From Tritrichomonas musculus (Eukaryota > Parabasalia > Tritrichomonadida > Tritrichomonadidae), in assembly GCA_039105265.1 (NCBI GenBank), contig JAPFFF010000009.1, positions 4,030,001-4,094,000 on the forward strand: a DNA stretch of 64,000 nt. The letters run 5' to 3'. Below, piece by piece: positions 29,401 to 39,663 of this stretch; within the stretch, counting starts at the first letter, position 1; the number at the start of each line of letters is the position of its first letter. The notes under the pieces were generated by a model. The model ran no database searches. It had not been told where the DNA came from and saw only the letters and a list, made by a program, of their open reading frames with translations. The translations under genes were made by a program, and so were the position numbers.

Positions 29401-30756
29401 CTTGATGTCAATATTTTTAAAATTTTAACTATGTTTTTTATATAATTCAAAATCATATCCTTCAATGAAATTCAAAATCATATCCTTCAATAGAATTCAA
29501 AATCATATTTTAATCCAATTTAAATTATATGTACTAATTCTATTCAGAATTTTATTATTCAATAAAATTTAAAATCATTTATTTTAATACTATTTAAAAT
29601 CATATCCTTCAATAGAATTTAAATTTGTTTCATTTAATTATATTTATAAATTTATCTTTTAATGAAATTTATAATTATCAATTTGAATGAAATTTCAATA
29701 AAAAACAATTTTATAAAACCGCATTATATTTAGCAGTTGAAAAAGGTAATATTGAAATCGTTAAAATTTTATTAGCAAACGATAAACTTGATATTAATAT
29801 TAAAAACATTGTAATTATCTTTTTTTATTCAATTCAAAATCATATATCTTTCAATGAAATTCAAATTCTAGTATTTCAACATAATTAAAAATTAAATTTT
29901 CCAATCAAATTCAAAATCATATATTTCAATTACATTCAAAATTATTTTTTTTTTAAATTACATTATAAATTTCTTTTTTCAATGATATTCGAAATAATAT
30001 ATTTCAATGAAATTCATAATATTATGTCTTTTAATAAAATTTTAAAATTATGTTTTAAATGAAATTTAAAATATATCTTTTTATGGAATTCATGATTAGT
30101 TTTTTAATAAAATTAAAAATTATATCTTTCAATAAAATTCATATTCATATCTTTGAATGAAATTCTAAATCATATTTTTGAATCAAATTCTAAATCAAAA
30201 CCTTAAATCCAATTCTAAATCATATTTATCAATCAAATTCTAAATCATAAATATTAATGACATTCAAAATAATATATTTCAATAAAATTCAAAAATATAT
30301 CATTTGAATCCAATTCTAAATCATGTATTTCAATGAAATTCAAAATCACTATTTAAATAAAGTTTAAAATTATATTTTCAAATGAAATTAAAAATTATGT
30401 TTTTAAATAAAATTCATAATTATATTTTTTTAATTATATTCAAAAACATATTATCCAATGAAATTCCAATATAAAAGAATTTTATAAAACAGCATTATAT
30501 TTGGCAGTTGAAAAAGTTAATATTGAAATCATCAAACTTTTATTAACAAATGACAAACTTGATATCAATATTCTAAATATTTTAAACACTTTTTTTTTTT
30601 TTTTTTTATAAAATTCATATTAAAATTTTCTTTAATGCAATTCAAATTCTTATTTTTCAATGAAATTCATAATCATATTTTTAAATATAATTCAAAATCG
30701 CATGATTCAATGGCATTTATATTTATAAATTTCAATGAAATTTCAAAATTATATGT
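26411..30756 (+). repeat. A+T-rich minisatellite (about 25-bp unit) with eight isolated ankyrin islands
   Basis: Degenerate copies of a roughly 25-base unit (core ATTCAAAATCATNTTTTTCA) fill this stretch. Within it, islands of about 100 bases each encode one ankyrin unit of the form F-Y-K-T-A-L-Y-L-A-V-E, then N-I-E-I-V-K-L-L-L, then N-D-K-L-D-I-N. Approximate islands: 26605-26709, 27019-27117, 27610-27710, 28572-28670, 28937-29036, 29322-29420, 29709-29808 and 30479-30578. All begin at the same point of the ankyrin unit. Spacers range from about 200 to 860 bases and contain stops in every frame checked. Typical trichomonad splice signals (GTATGT, ACTAACACACAG) are not seen at the edges. Confidence 0.8.
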
Positions 30757-30942
30757 TTGAACACAATTTTCAAACAATTTTATAAAACAGCATTACATCT
30801 TGCTGTTCAAAATAATAATACTGATATTGTAAAACTTTTATTGGAAAATAAAAAGATTGATATTGATATTGAAGATTCTCATGGAAAAAAGCCACTTGAA
30901 TATTCAAAAAATGATGAAATCAGACAATTGCTCAACAAATGA
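30757..30942 (+). CDS. Terminal ankyrin unit and C-terminus of the scattered ankyrin gene
   Basis: This 61-codon frame reads F-Y-K-T-A-L-H-L-A-V-Q, then D-I-V-K-L-L-L-E-N, then a capping sequence D-S-H-G-K-K-P-L-E-Y-S, and ends I-R-Q-L-L-N-K. That is the usual end of a trichomonad ankyrin protein. It is the ninth island counting from 26605. On its own it is unlikely to be a separate gene; it is best seen as the last piece of the gene that starts at 25283. Long T and A runs follow. Confidence 0.5.
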   Translation: MNTIFKQFYKTALHLAVQNNNTDIVKLLLENKKIDIDIEDSHGKKPLEYSKNDEIRQLLNK

Positions 30943-30974
<32 letters not shown>

Positions 30975-31174
30975 TGACATTTAATAAAAGTAAGCATAAA
31001 AATATTTTATTTATTTATTTATTTTAAGAGAAAAAGCGAATATTTGACTATGGTTTTCTATAAAATGGAGGTTTCCTTGAATTTTCAATACACTTTTGAA
31101 ATCAAACTCAATTTTTTGAGATCAAATGTTAATAAGCTTTAAATTCATTCAATGAATAAAACTAGATTATTTTG

Positions 31175-31390
31175 CCTGTGCGATTGCTTTCAAATAATCT
31201 TGTTTGACTCTTGACCTTCCATATAAAGAAGGACTAAATTATAAAGAGCTTTTGAATTATTGAGTTTAGTTGATCGTTCATAATATTCAATTGATTTAAG
31301 AAGGTTATGTTTGGCTCCATGACCTTCTTCATAGAGAAATCCTAAATTATAAATATCATTTGAATTATTTAATTTTTGTATTCTTGATAT
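31175..31390 (-). pseudogene. Sel1-repeat (TPR-like) gene fragment
   Basis: On the minus strand, consecutive Sel1-like units are readable: Y-N-L-G-F-L-Y-E-E-G-H-G-A-K, then I-E-Y-Y-E-R-S-T-K-L-N-N-S, then A-L-Y-N-L-V-L-L-Y-M-E-G. After that the expected continuation (V-K-Q-D-Y-L-K-A-I) lies in another frame, so a frameshift is present. There is no start codon or full-length frame. It is a decayed piece of a Sel1-repeat protein, a family common in trichomonads. The surrounding 30943-31813 otherwise holds only A+T-rich spacer with long T runs. Confidence 0.65.
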
Positions 31391-31813
31391 TCAATTTGAT
31401 TCAAATCACATTTCACATCATCGTATACTTATACCAAATCCAGTTTATTCTTTAAATCGAGTGAGTTCTCAAGCATCGTTGTTTTTGATAGCTTATTTGA
31501 CCGCACAGAGTTTTTTTCAGTTTAGTTTAAATAATAAAATTTGTTAGATATATTCAAATTCAATACTTTTTTTTTTTTTTTTTTTATTTAATTTTTGGTA
31601 TCTGAATTTTTTATTTATATTATAAATAAAATTGAAATACATAAATTATTAAAAATTATTTAGATGAACTTATTATTTTTTGATATATATTTATCAAAAC
31701 ATAAATATTTCAATCAATCTTTTTTCATCTCACATTTCGCATTTGAAAATGGCAAAAATTTTAGGTATTTGTGCCCAAAAATTTAAAGTTTTTTTTTCAA
31801 TAATAATTTATTT

Positions 31814-33883
31814 ATGATTGATAGCAATGACGAAATCCAAAAATATATTGAAAAGAAGAGGGAACTGCAAAGCCTTCTCCTTACATTTCTTGAAAATTCA
31901 GATTCTGATGATGATTTCCAACAATTGAATGAATTCATCGGAACAGATAATTATAATGAGAATCAAGAAGAATTCAACGATCTCTTTCAATTATTAATAA
32001 AAATATCTAACAACCATTGCCGCAATGAAAATTTTTTCTTTAAAATAACGCAAATTCTAGAATTTCATGAACTTGATATCAAACGAAGCTTTTCAAATAT
32101 TGATTTATTTAATATTTTTAAAAGTAACAAACCACTACTTCGTTATCTATTTGAAAAGAACATTATTACTTTAAATGAAAATATTTGTCAAATTGGATCT
32201 AATGATATATTTTTTTGTCACTTTTTCTATCCAGAAATAAAATCACTGATTGGCAAAGAAAACAGCAAATATATTGAAAATGATCTTTTATCTCGAAATT
32301 TAAATATTTTCAATGATTTTGATATTCAGAGAAAGGAAGCTGAAAATGATTCTTACATTTGCTCATTAATTCGACATGATTACATTGACAAATTTGTTAT
32401 TTATGTAAATAAAACAAAATTTCCATTATCAAGTCAAGTCAATTCATCAATTTTTGAAACGAATTCATATTTAATTGAAAACAATCCAACTTTAATTGAA
32501 TATTCTGCTTTTTTGGTTCAATTCAGATATTTCAATATTTAAAAATGAACGATGCTGATTTAACTTCGTCTGTGTGGCTATATGCAATACATGGAAACAA
32601 TCCAGAAATTATTCATCTCCTTGAAAGATATCATATTGATCCTCCAAATGGCTGGTATGAAAGTTGCCTTAAAGAATCAATAAAATGTCATCATAATGAC
32701 TTGGCAAATTATTTTGAAAGCAATTATGATATCAAAATGAATGAGGAAATTATTTCATGCATTCTTCAATATCATAATTATTCGTATTTTCCGATCAATG
32801 AATATGCAGAAGACATGTTTTTTTTATTTAAATTATTACCATTACTCTAAACTTGTAAATTTATATGAAGAAAACAAAGTAGATTATCAATCTTATATAA
32901 CCAATGCATCAAACGAAAATAATAAAGATATTGTTTATTTTTTATTATCAGAGCAAAAAGATTTTACAGTCGATGAAATCACTAAAATATCAATTTCACC
33001 GTCTATGGAATCTATTGAATTTTATGCTTTCAAAGGATTTGATTCATTGACCAAAATATCGATTCCTTTTTCGGTTAAAAAAATTAAGAAATATGCTTTT
33101 GACAACTGTTCTTCATTAAAAGAAATTATAATTCCATTTTCAGTGACATCGATTGGTAAATTTGCATTCAATTTGTGCTCATCATTGGCTCAAGTTGCCA
33201 TTCCTTCTTCAGTTATAAAAATTGGAAGTAATGCTTTTAATGAATGTCATTCATTGAAACAAATTGAACTTTCAAGTTCTATAACATCCATTCAAAGCTA
33301 CAGCTTTTGCAAATGTGAATCATTGAAACAAGTTATAATTCCTTCATCTTTGACAATTATCCACACTTCTGCTTTTGAAAGATGCTCATCTTTGCAAAGT
33401 ATTTTAATGAATTCATCAATTAGTTCGATTGAAAATGACGCCTTTTTTGAGTGCAGTTCTTTGAAGGAAATAATAATTTCATCTCCAGTGAAGATTATTG
33501 GATCTTATACATTCAATCAATGCAGCTTATTAACGAAGATATCAATTCCTTTATCTGTAACTTTAATTGGATTTTTTGCATTTAGACTATGCACTTCATT
33601 AATTCAAATTGATATTCCTCCAAACGTTAGTTTTATTGGAGAAGGTGCTTTTGAAAGTTGTTCTTCTCTTTTATCAGTGTCAATTCCATTTTTGGTATCA
33701 TCAATTTATAAAAAAACATTCAGTAATTGCAAGTCTTTAAAACAGATAACTATTCTTTCTCCGAAAATATCGATCCATAATGATGCATTTAATGGTTGCT
33801 ATGCTTTACAACATATAATGATTCCTAAAAATTCAATTGGTACAAATGCTTTCCCGCCAAATGCAAAAGTTATAAGAATGTAA
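31814..33883 (+). pseudogene. DUF3447/ankyrin + BspA-like LRR protein, frameshifted
   Basis: Frame one (31814-32542) gives a DUF3447 head of 242 residues (landmark E-A-E-N-D-S-Y-I-C-S-L-I-R-H-D). Near 32515 the reading shifts at a T run, and F-G-S-I-Q-I-F-Q-Y-L continues in the frame of 32545-32850. A second shift at another T run near 32820 returns to the frame of 32741-33883. That part carries about 12 BspA-type LRR units of 23 residues (S-L-K-E-I-I-I-P-F-S-V-T-S-I-G). The protein ends N-A-K-V-I-R-M with no membrane anchor. Both shifts are in homopolymers, so sequencing error is possible. LRR proteins of this type are candidate surface adhesins. Confidence 0.7.
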
Positions 33884-34137
33884 TTTATATAAACAAAACC
33901 AAAAGTATTTATTGATTTTTATAATCTCAAAAACATAATCTTCAATTTTTTTTTTTTTTTTTTTTAAAAGTTTTTGGTTAATATATATTCATCAGTTTTA
34001 ATTGTCGTTTTTTTTATCTTAAAGAATCGATTCATTTTTATATCGATTTTTGATTATTTTACTTGGAAATTTTTTTTTCAATTATATCGTAAACTTTTTC
34101 TGAATTTTGTCGAAAATTTTAATATTTTATTAAAAGA

Positions 34138-35640
34138 ATGTCTGATTGGGAAGAAAATAGAAAAAAACGACTAGCTTTTTTGGGACAAAGAGATACAGTT
34201 GCGCAGACGGATGATTTTATTCATTCAAACTCACAAGATTTCTGCTCAGCATGTAATAGATTTCTACTAAATAAGCCAAATAATTCATTACAACTTTCAT
34301 GCGGACATTCATTTTGTCTCCAATGTTTAAAAAGATTAGCTACAACACAAATTAATATTAAAAATAATTTAGAAATTCGTTGTCCAATTTGCTCAAAACC
34401 TCTCAATGACAATGAAATTGATATAATCGATCCAAAATTCACCAAAATAATAACCGATAGATTTGCCAAACAATTTGGCCAAACAGTCATATGTCCTAAA
34501 TGCAAAGCTGATTTTATTCTTGAGCCAGGGGCTGCTGCTCAAATTACAATTGACATCAATGGGGAAAAAATTCGACCAGCAGCGCTTGAATGTCTCCGAC
34601 AATTTCGTGTTACATGTCCAATATGTCATACCAATTTCTGCGCAAAATGCAACTCAATACCATTTCATGAAGGTTTTACATGTGAAGAACAAAAATTGCT
34701 TGACGATGACGTTGTTTGCAGATTTTGTCAAGTATATCCTGCAATCGGATGCGAAAAATTAGATGCTTGTCACCGGGTTTGCTGGCGTCAGGAATGTCGG
34801 GAATGTCTCCCACAAGCCTGCATGCATGTTTGTGACTGCGGACATGCCTGTTGTGGCATAAAAAATGAAAAAAATCATTTTGGCTGCGCTTTATGCACTC
34901 AAAAACTTGCAATTTGTGTCATTTGTAACGAATCTTGCGCACTACGACCATCGGTTCTAATGGAATGTGGTCATCCAGTCCATAAAAATTGTCTTGAATT
35001 GTTCTATCAAAGTTTGAGCGAGAAAGGGAGAATTCACATTCCTCGTTGCTGGGAATTTTCATGCGATTGCATTCCTTATCATGAATGTGTTAAAAGCGCT
35101 GCTCAAAGATGGAAAGACATCTCAAATAAAGTCGAAGAAATCACTCAAATTCGAATGAAGTTGGATGACATTGAAAATGAGCAAGATCATGTTAAAAATC
35201 CAAACGATAAAGATTACTTCAAACAGCCTTTGAAATTTGCTCGCGACTTCTTCGTGTTCTACATTTGCGACAAGTGCAAGAATCCGTTCTTTGCAGGAAG
35301 GAAAGATTGTGGCGATGATGACCCTAATGACAACGGCCCTCATGAATGCTTGAGATGCAACAGAAAGTTGATGAATTCTATCTGCCCAAAACACGGAGAG
35401 ACAGGAATGGTCATCAAATGCATGTTCTGCTGCAATCCGTCTCTTTTCTTTTGCTTTGGCACAACTTACTTTTGCGAAATTTGTCATCAAAGACCAAGCG
35501 ATGTGCAAAAAGGTCCTTGGCCGCAATGTGATGGCAAGTGCAAGTTTGCACCTCATCCTCCAAATGGACAGCAGACGATCTCAGCTTACTGCGTTTTATG
35601 TGAACAAGAAAAAGAAAACGCAATCATAAATCATAAATAA
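34138..35640 (+). CDS. RING-IBR protein with MYCBP2-like tandem-cysteine domain (likely ubiquitin ligase)
   Basis: This 500-residue protein has many Cys. A C3HC4 RING spans C36-C85 (L-S-C-G-H-S-F-C core). An IBR-like segment is at 118-182 (C-P-I-C-H-T-N-F-C-A-K-C). A Cys-rich region covers 194-258. A second RING is at about 260-311 (M-E-C-G-H-P-V-H-K-N-C). A C-terminal domain at 375-488 reads Y-I-C-D-K-C-K-N-P-F-F-A-G, then I-C-P-K-H-G, C-C-N-P-S-L-F-F-C-F-G-T-T-Y-F-C and H-P-P-N-G. This last part closely matches, from memory, the end of human MYCBP2/PHR proteins, whose RING-Cys-relay ligase activity uses cysteines in this domain. It should transfer ubiquitin; the substrate is unknown. The frame is intact. 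Confidence 0.75.
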   Translation: MSDWEENRKKRLAFLGQRDTVAQTDDFIHSNSQDFCSACNRFLLNKPNNSLQLSCGHSFCLQCLKRLATTQINIKNNLEIRCPICSKPLNDNEIDIIDPKFTKIITDRFAKQFGQTVICPKCKADFILEPGAAAQITIDINGEKIRPAALECLRQFRVTCPICHTNFCAKCNSIPFHEGFTCEEQKLLDDDVVCRFCQVYPAIGCEKLDACHRVCWRQECRECLPQACMHVCDCGHACCGIKNEKNHFGCALCTQKLAICVICNESCALRPSVLMECGHPVHKNCLELFYQSLSEKGRIHIPRCWEFSCDCIPYHECVKSAAQRWKDISNKVEEITQIRMKLDDIENEQDHVKNPNDKDYFKQPLKFARDFFVFYICDKCKNPFFAGRKDCGDDDPNDNGPHECLRCNRKLMNSICPKHGETGMVIKCMFCCNPSLFFCFGTTYFCEICHQRPSDVQKGPWPQCDGKCKFAPHPPNGQQTISAYCVLCEQEKENAIINHK

Positions 35641-35750
35641 AATTATATTATTAGATAAATGATACTAAAATTTTCTTTTATTCATATCAATTTTTCTGAG
35701 ATATTGTATGCCGGTTTTTTGTTTGATTCAATTCATCAGTTCATCAATTC

Positions 35751-35784
<34 letters not shown>

Positions 35785-35899
35785 GAAATAATAATGGTCA
35801 ATTTTCTATATCAATAGTTTTATTTCGAGTAATATACAAACGGGATTTATTAATAACAAAACATATTTTTTCCTCATCTTTCATTTTTCTGCTTTTTTA

Positions 35900-36507
35900 A
35901 TGTATTTTATTCTTTTAACATTTGATTATTTCTTCGAAAAAGTTTGTGAAACTTTTTGTGAGATATTAACAAGTTTATGTAATTTTGAAAAAAGAGAACA
36001 AATTGGATGCGGTTGGTTTGGTGAAGTTTTTAAAATCAACTATAAACAAACAGGTCACTTTTTTGCAGCGAAAATATCACAATCATATATCAGTGAAAAT
36101 TTCAAGGACACTGAAAAAGGATAACTTTTAAGCAGGAAGTTGAAATTCATTCAAGTTCATCACATCGGTCAATTGTCAATTTTATCAGTTATATACCAAT
36201 TGACTTTGGCTAAGACTTTTTTCCAGTGATTGTAATTGAGTATCTTAAAAATGATTCACTTGAACAATTGCTTAAAAATGAAAGGGATGGCTTTGAGATC
36301 CCTTTTTGGAACGACACGATGAGGCTTATAAATCTCTATGGAATTGCAGTCAGTATGCAATTTTTGCACTTAAAAAACAGAATATATCGAGATTTGAAGC
36401 CAGATAACATAATCTTAGATAAATTTCTGTTTCCAAAACTAATGGATTTTGGATTTGCAATTCCAATTACCCGCAAAAAAATGTTGAAGATTTATTTTAT
36501 TGTTTGA
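35900..36507 (+). pseudogene. Truncated protein kinase pseudogene
   Basis: The first frame (35900-36124) has the glycine loop I-G-C-G-W-F-G-E-V-F-K and the ATP-binding Lys in F-F-A-A-K-I-S. Around 36118 the reading shifts; the alpha-C segment F-K-Q-E-V-E-I-H continues in another frame and meets a TAA near 36210. The frame at 36226-36507 then gives the catalytic loop Y-R-D-L-K-P-D-N and L-M-D-F-G-F-A. Everything after the DFG region (activation segment, C-lobe) is missing. The 5' end and upstream DNA are duplicated at 46972-47146. It is a dead kinase of the trichomonad TKL-like expansion, by appearance. Confidence 0.75.
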
Positions 36508-36703
36508 TTAAAAAAATTATCCCAAATAAAATCGTGTCTTCTTTAAAGAGAAAAAACATTAAAATCATTTTTTCTAATTAAATGATGCATAATTTCACTT
36601 GAAATCAATTTTAATTTCATATCAATGATCAAATTTAAAAATATTTTATTATTTTTATTTGGAGTGGTTTTTATTTTATAAACAATAAGTTTTTGAATTT
36701 CAG

Positions 36704-38458
36704 TTAGTTGTATACAATATTAAGTAATGAGCATCCTTCGAATGCATTTGATTCTGTTTCAGTTTGATGAGGAATTAATATTTTTTTCAAAGATAAGCAT
36801 CCCTTGAAAGCATGATTTCCTATTTTGGTTACAGAAGGAGGAATTTCAACGTTTTTAAGGGATGAACATCCTGAAAATGTGTTTTCTTCAATTGAAGAAA
36901 TTGATTGTGGAATAGAAATTTGTTCTAAAGATGAACATCCTGCAAATGCACTTTGCCCAATAAAAGTTACTGCGTAAGGGATTGTTATTTGTGCCAATGA
37001 AGAACAATTCTTAAAGGCATTACATCCAATTGAAGTAATAGAATAAGGAATTGCAATTTGAGTTAAAGATAAACAATTATTAAATGCATGAGCACCAATT
37101 GATATAACAGAATATGGGATGGCAATATCTGTTAAAGAAGAGCAACATGCAAATGCATGGTTATCAATATGAGTTATTGAATCTGGAATTGATATTTGCT
37201 TTAATGAAGAACATCCACTAAACATATCAATTCCAAGTTTCTTTAATGAAAAAGATATTCTCACTTGTTGCAATGATTTGCATTCTGAAAAAACAAACAT
37301 TCCAATATATTTTACTGAAGAAGGAATATTTATTTGCTTCAAAGAACTGCATTCATAAAAAGCACAATTTTCTATTGATGTTATTGAAGTAGGGATTGTA
37401 AAATGCTGCAAAGATGTACAATGATAAAAAGTGTTTTCTTTGATTGATGTTATTGAAGAAGGAATTGTTATTTTAATCAAAGATGAACATTCCATAAAAG
37501 CACATTTCCCAATTGATGCAACAGAAGAAGGATAATCAAATGCCACTTGATTTAATGAAGAGCATTTATAAAAGGCACCTTTTCCAATTGAAGTGACAGA
37601 AGAAGGTATTGTTATATACGTCAATAATGAACATCCTTCGAAAGAATAATCTCCTATTGTATTCACAGAAGCTGGAATATCAATATATTTCAATGAAGAA
37701 CATCCATAAAAGGTATGATCTTTAATCGAAACAAGAGGAGAAAGTATTTCAATTTCCTTTAATGATGTGCACTTATAAAATGCACTTTTTCCAATTGAAG
37801 TAACGGAAGAAGGAATCGTTATTTTTATTAATGAAGAACATTCATAAAATGCATATAACCCAATTGAAGTTACAGAGCTAGGAATCGTTATTTGCGTTAA
37901 TGATGTACATCCTTTAAACAAATAATTTTCAATCTTATTTATTGAATAAGAAATTGAAATTTGACTTAATGAAGAACAATCCTTGAAAACACCTTCTCCA
38001 ATTGATGTAACTGATGATGGAATTGATATTTGCTTTAATGATGTGCATTTTGAAAATGCATTATTATCAATTAAAATCATTGATGATGGCATTAAAACTT
38101 CTGTCAACGATGAACAATTGTTGAAAGCATTTGAACCAATAGATTTTGCGTCATATGGAATTGTAATATTTTTCAATGATGAACATTGATTAAACGCATT
38201 GCATCCAATTGATGATAATGATGATGGAACTTCAAATATTATTTTCTCTAAAGATGAACATCCATCAAAACTATTGCATTCATTTTCACTGACAAATGAT
38301 GGAATTGATATTTTTTTCAAATTTGTGCATTGATAAAAACAATGATGAACAATATTTATTCCTTCTATTGACAATAAAAGATTTATAATTTCGATGTTGT
38401 TATTTTCTGCAGCTATTTTTAAAGGTGTGTCATCATAAATAAAATATATAAAATACCA
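36704..38458 (-). CDS. BspA-like leucine-rich-repeat protein part (with one ankyrin unit)
   Basis: About 24 tandem LRR units of 23 residues follow the pattern S-L-x-x-I-x-I-P-S-S-V-T-S-I-G-x-x-A-F-x-x-C-S, the BspA/LRR_5 type found on trichomonad and some bacterial cell surfaces. Before the LRRs, the open frame reads D-D-T-P-L-K-I-A-A-E-N-N-N-I-E-I, an ankyrin unit. The frame is in phase with the DUF3447 frame at 38459-39652 and separated from it by one TAA. The part is therefore most likely the C-terminal region of one gene. No ATG lies at the beginning; a TTG at 38374 is not a credible start. No membrane anchor is seen. Confidence 0.65.
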   Translation of the reverse strand, partial: WYFIYFIYDDTPLKIAAENNNIEIINLLLSIEGINIVHHCFYQCTNLKKISIPSFVSENECNSFDGCSSLEKIIFEVPSSLSSIGCNAFNQCSSLKNITIPYDAKSIGSNAFNNCSSLTEVLMPSSMILIDNNAFSKCTSLKQISIPSSVTSIGEGVFKDCSSLSQISISYSINKIENYLFKGCTSLTQITIPSSVTSIGLYAFYECSSLIKITIPSSVTSIGKSAFYKCTSLKEIEILSPLVSIKDHTFYGCSSLKYIDIPASVNTIGDYSFEGCSLLTYITIPSSVTSIGKGAFYKCSSLNQVAFDYPSSVASIGKCAFMECSSLIKITIPSSITSIKENTFYHCTSLQHFTIPTSITSIENCAFYECSSLKQINIPSSVKYIGMFVFSECKSLQQVRISFSLKKLGIDMFSGCSSLKQISIPDSITHIDNHAFACCSSLTDIAIPYSVISIGAHAFNNCLSLTQIAIPYSITSIGCNAFKNCSSLAQITIPYAVTFIGQSAFAGCSSLEQISIPQSISSIEENTFSGCSSLKNVEIPPSVTKIGNHAFKGCLSLKKILIPHQTETESNAFEGCSLLNIVYN

Positions 38459-39652
38459 TTACAAACATAGATTTTGAATCATCTGTCCATTTATATCAAT
38501 TTTTCTTGTTTCTAATAAAAGTTGTGCAATTGTAAAATAACCATACTCACATGCATATTTAAAATAAAGGAAATTTGTTATATATACAGGAAGATATAAA
38601 AAATTATAGTATTTAAAGCAAGTTGATACAATTGTTTTGTGGATTATCTTTTTTGGATGGACATTTTCATCGATAAAATTTCTTTGAATGAAATAACTGA
38701 TGCGATCACGATGGCATTTAATAGATTCTTGTAAACATTTATAATATTGTATATTTTTTACAGGAACTTTTATAATAATGTCTTCATAGAATTCATCATC
38801 AAAATTGTATTCTAAAGATGACTTATAAATTTTACTTGAAAATTTCTCTAAAAGAAAATGGATCATTTTTTCTTTCATACCATGAATTATAAAAGGGTAC
38901 AATTCAGGATTTATAATTTTAGATTTATTGTATAAGTACTTAAATATTTTAATGGATCCAAAAAACGCTGCATACTCGAGTAAAGAAGTTTTGCTTTTAT
39001 TTTCCAATAGGAAAGAATTTGTTTCGAAAATTGATGGTTTTATTAATGAGCCATTAATTTTATTCTCAAATGACATAAAATCATCAATCAAATCTTTTCG
39101 AATTATTTTGCATAGTATATCATCGTTTTCTCCTTTTTTTCTGTTTTTATAAAACTTTTCCCAATCATCAATTTTAATGTTTTGGATTATTTTTAAAATT
39201 TTGTCATCTTTTTCAGTAATTCCTTTTATTTCTGGTAAAAAATACTCGATGTAATGCATGTCCCTGTATTTATTTTTAATAAACTTTCGCAAGATATTAT
39301 TATCAATTAATATGACAGCTTCTTCTAAAAGAAACAAAAGAATACGCTTATTATTTTTAAATATTTTAAATATTTCGTAATTTGAATAAAATTTTTTCAT
39401 ATCATTTTCAAATTCTTGAAGAATACGTTCAATTTTTTGGAAAAAGTTAGGACCTCGTCTATAATTATTAGAAACATGGACAATAAGACATAAAAATATT
39501 TTTAAGTCGTGCTGATTCAACCGTATTTTTTTATCATTAATGACATCGATTAATTGTTCAAAATTTTCTTCTTTATTATCTTCGTCTTGTATGAAATCAT
39601 AAAGATTTTGTTGAATGATTTTCATTTTATGGATGTGTCCATGAACACTCAT
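38459..39652 (-). CDS. DUF3447-type protein (397 aa), upstream part of a split LRR gene
   Basis: This is the same family as the genes at 25283 and 31814. It has a helical Lys/Ile-rich head, the G-E-N-D-D-I-L-C-K-I-I-R-K-D landmark and ankyrin-like L-L-E-Y-A-A-F-F-G-S-I-K-I-F-K-Y-L. It ends I-D-I-N-G-Q-M-I-Q-N-L-C-L at a TAA (38459-38461), after which the reading continues in phase into the ankyrin and LRR part. Either this is a true short protein or one nonsense change has split a gene of about 980 codons. An initiator-like TCATT lies just upstream. Confidence 0.65.
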   Translation of the reverse strand: MSVHGHIHKMKIIQQNLYDFIQDEDNKEENFEQLIDVINDKKIRLNQHDLKIFLCLIVHVSNNYRRGPNFFQKIERILQEFENDMKKFYSNYEIFKIFKNNKRILLFLLEEAVILIDNNILRKFIKNKYRDMHYIEYFLPEIKGITEKDDKILKIIQNIKIDDWEKFYKNRKKGENDDILCKIIRKDLIDDFMSFENKINGSLIKPSIFETNSFLLENKSKTSLLEYAAFFGSIKIFKYLYNKSKIINPELYPFIIHGMKEKMIHFLLEKFSSKIYKSSLEYNFDDEFYEDIIIKVPVKNIQYYKCLQESIKCHRDRISYFIQRNFIDENVHPKKIIHKTIVSTCFKYYNFLYLPVYITNFLYFKYACEYGYFTIAQLLLETRKIDINGQMIQNLCL

Positions 39653-39658
39653 TAAAAA

Positions 39659-39663
39659 AATGA
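39659..39663 (-). promoter_or_regulatory. Initiator-like TCATT before the DUF3447 gene
   Basis: On the minus strand TCATT lies 6 bases before the ATG at 39652. This matches the trichomonad initiator position and supports the start choice. Confidence 0.5.

Noticed and set aside
26411-30756. Ankyrin spacers as ordinary spliceosomal introns
   Set aside because: No GTATGT-type donor or ACTAACACACAG-type acceptor is seen at the island edges, and the island edges do not share an AG.
35122-35556. Minus-strand frame of 144 codons opposite the ligase gene
   Set aside because: It is antisense to the conserved Cys-rich domain, whose motif conservation shows that the plus strand is coding.
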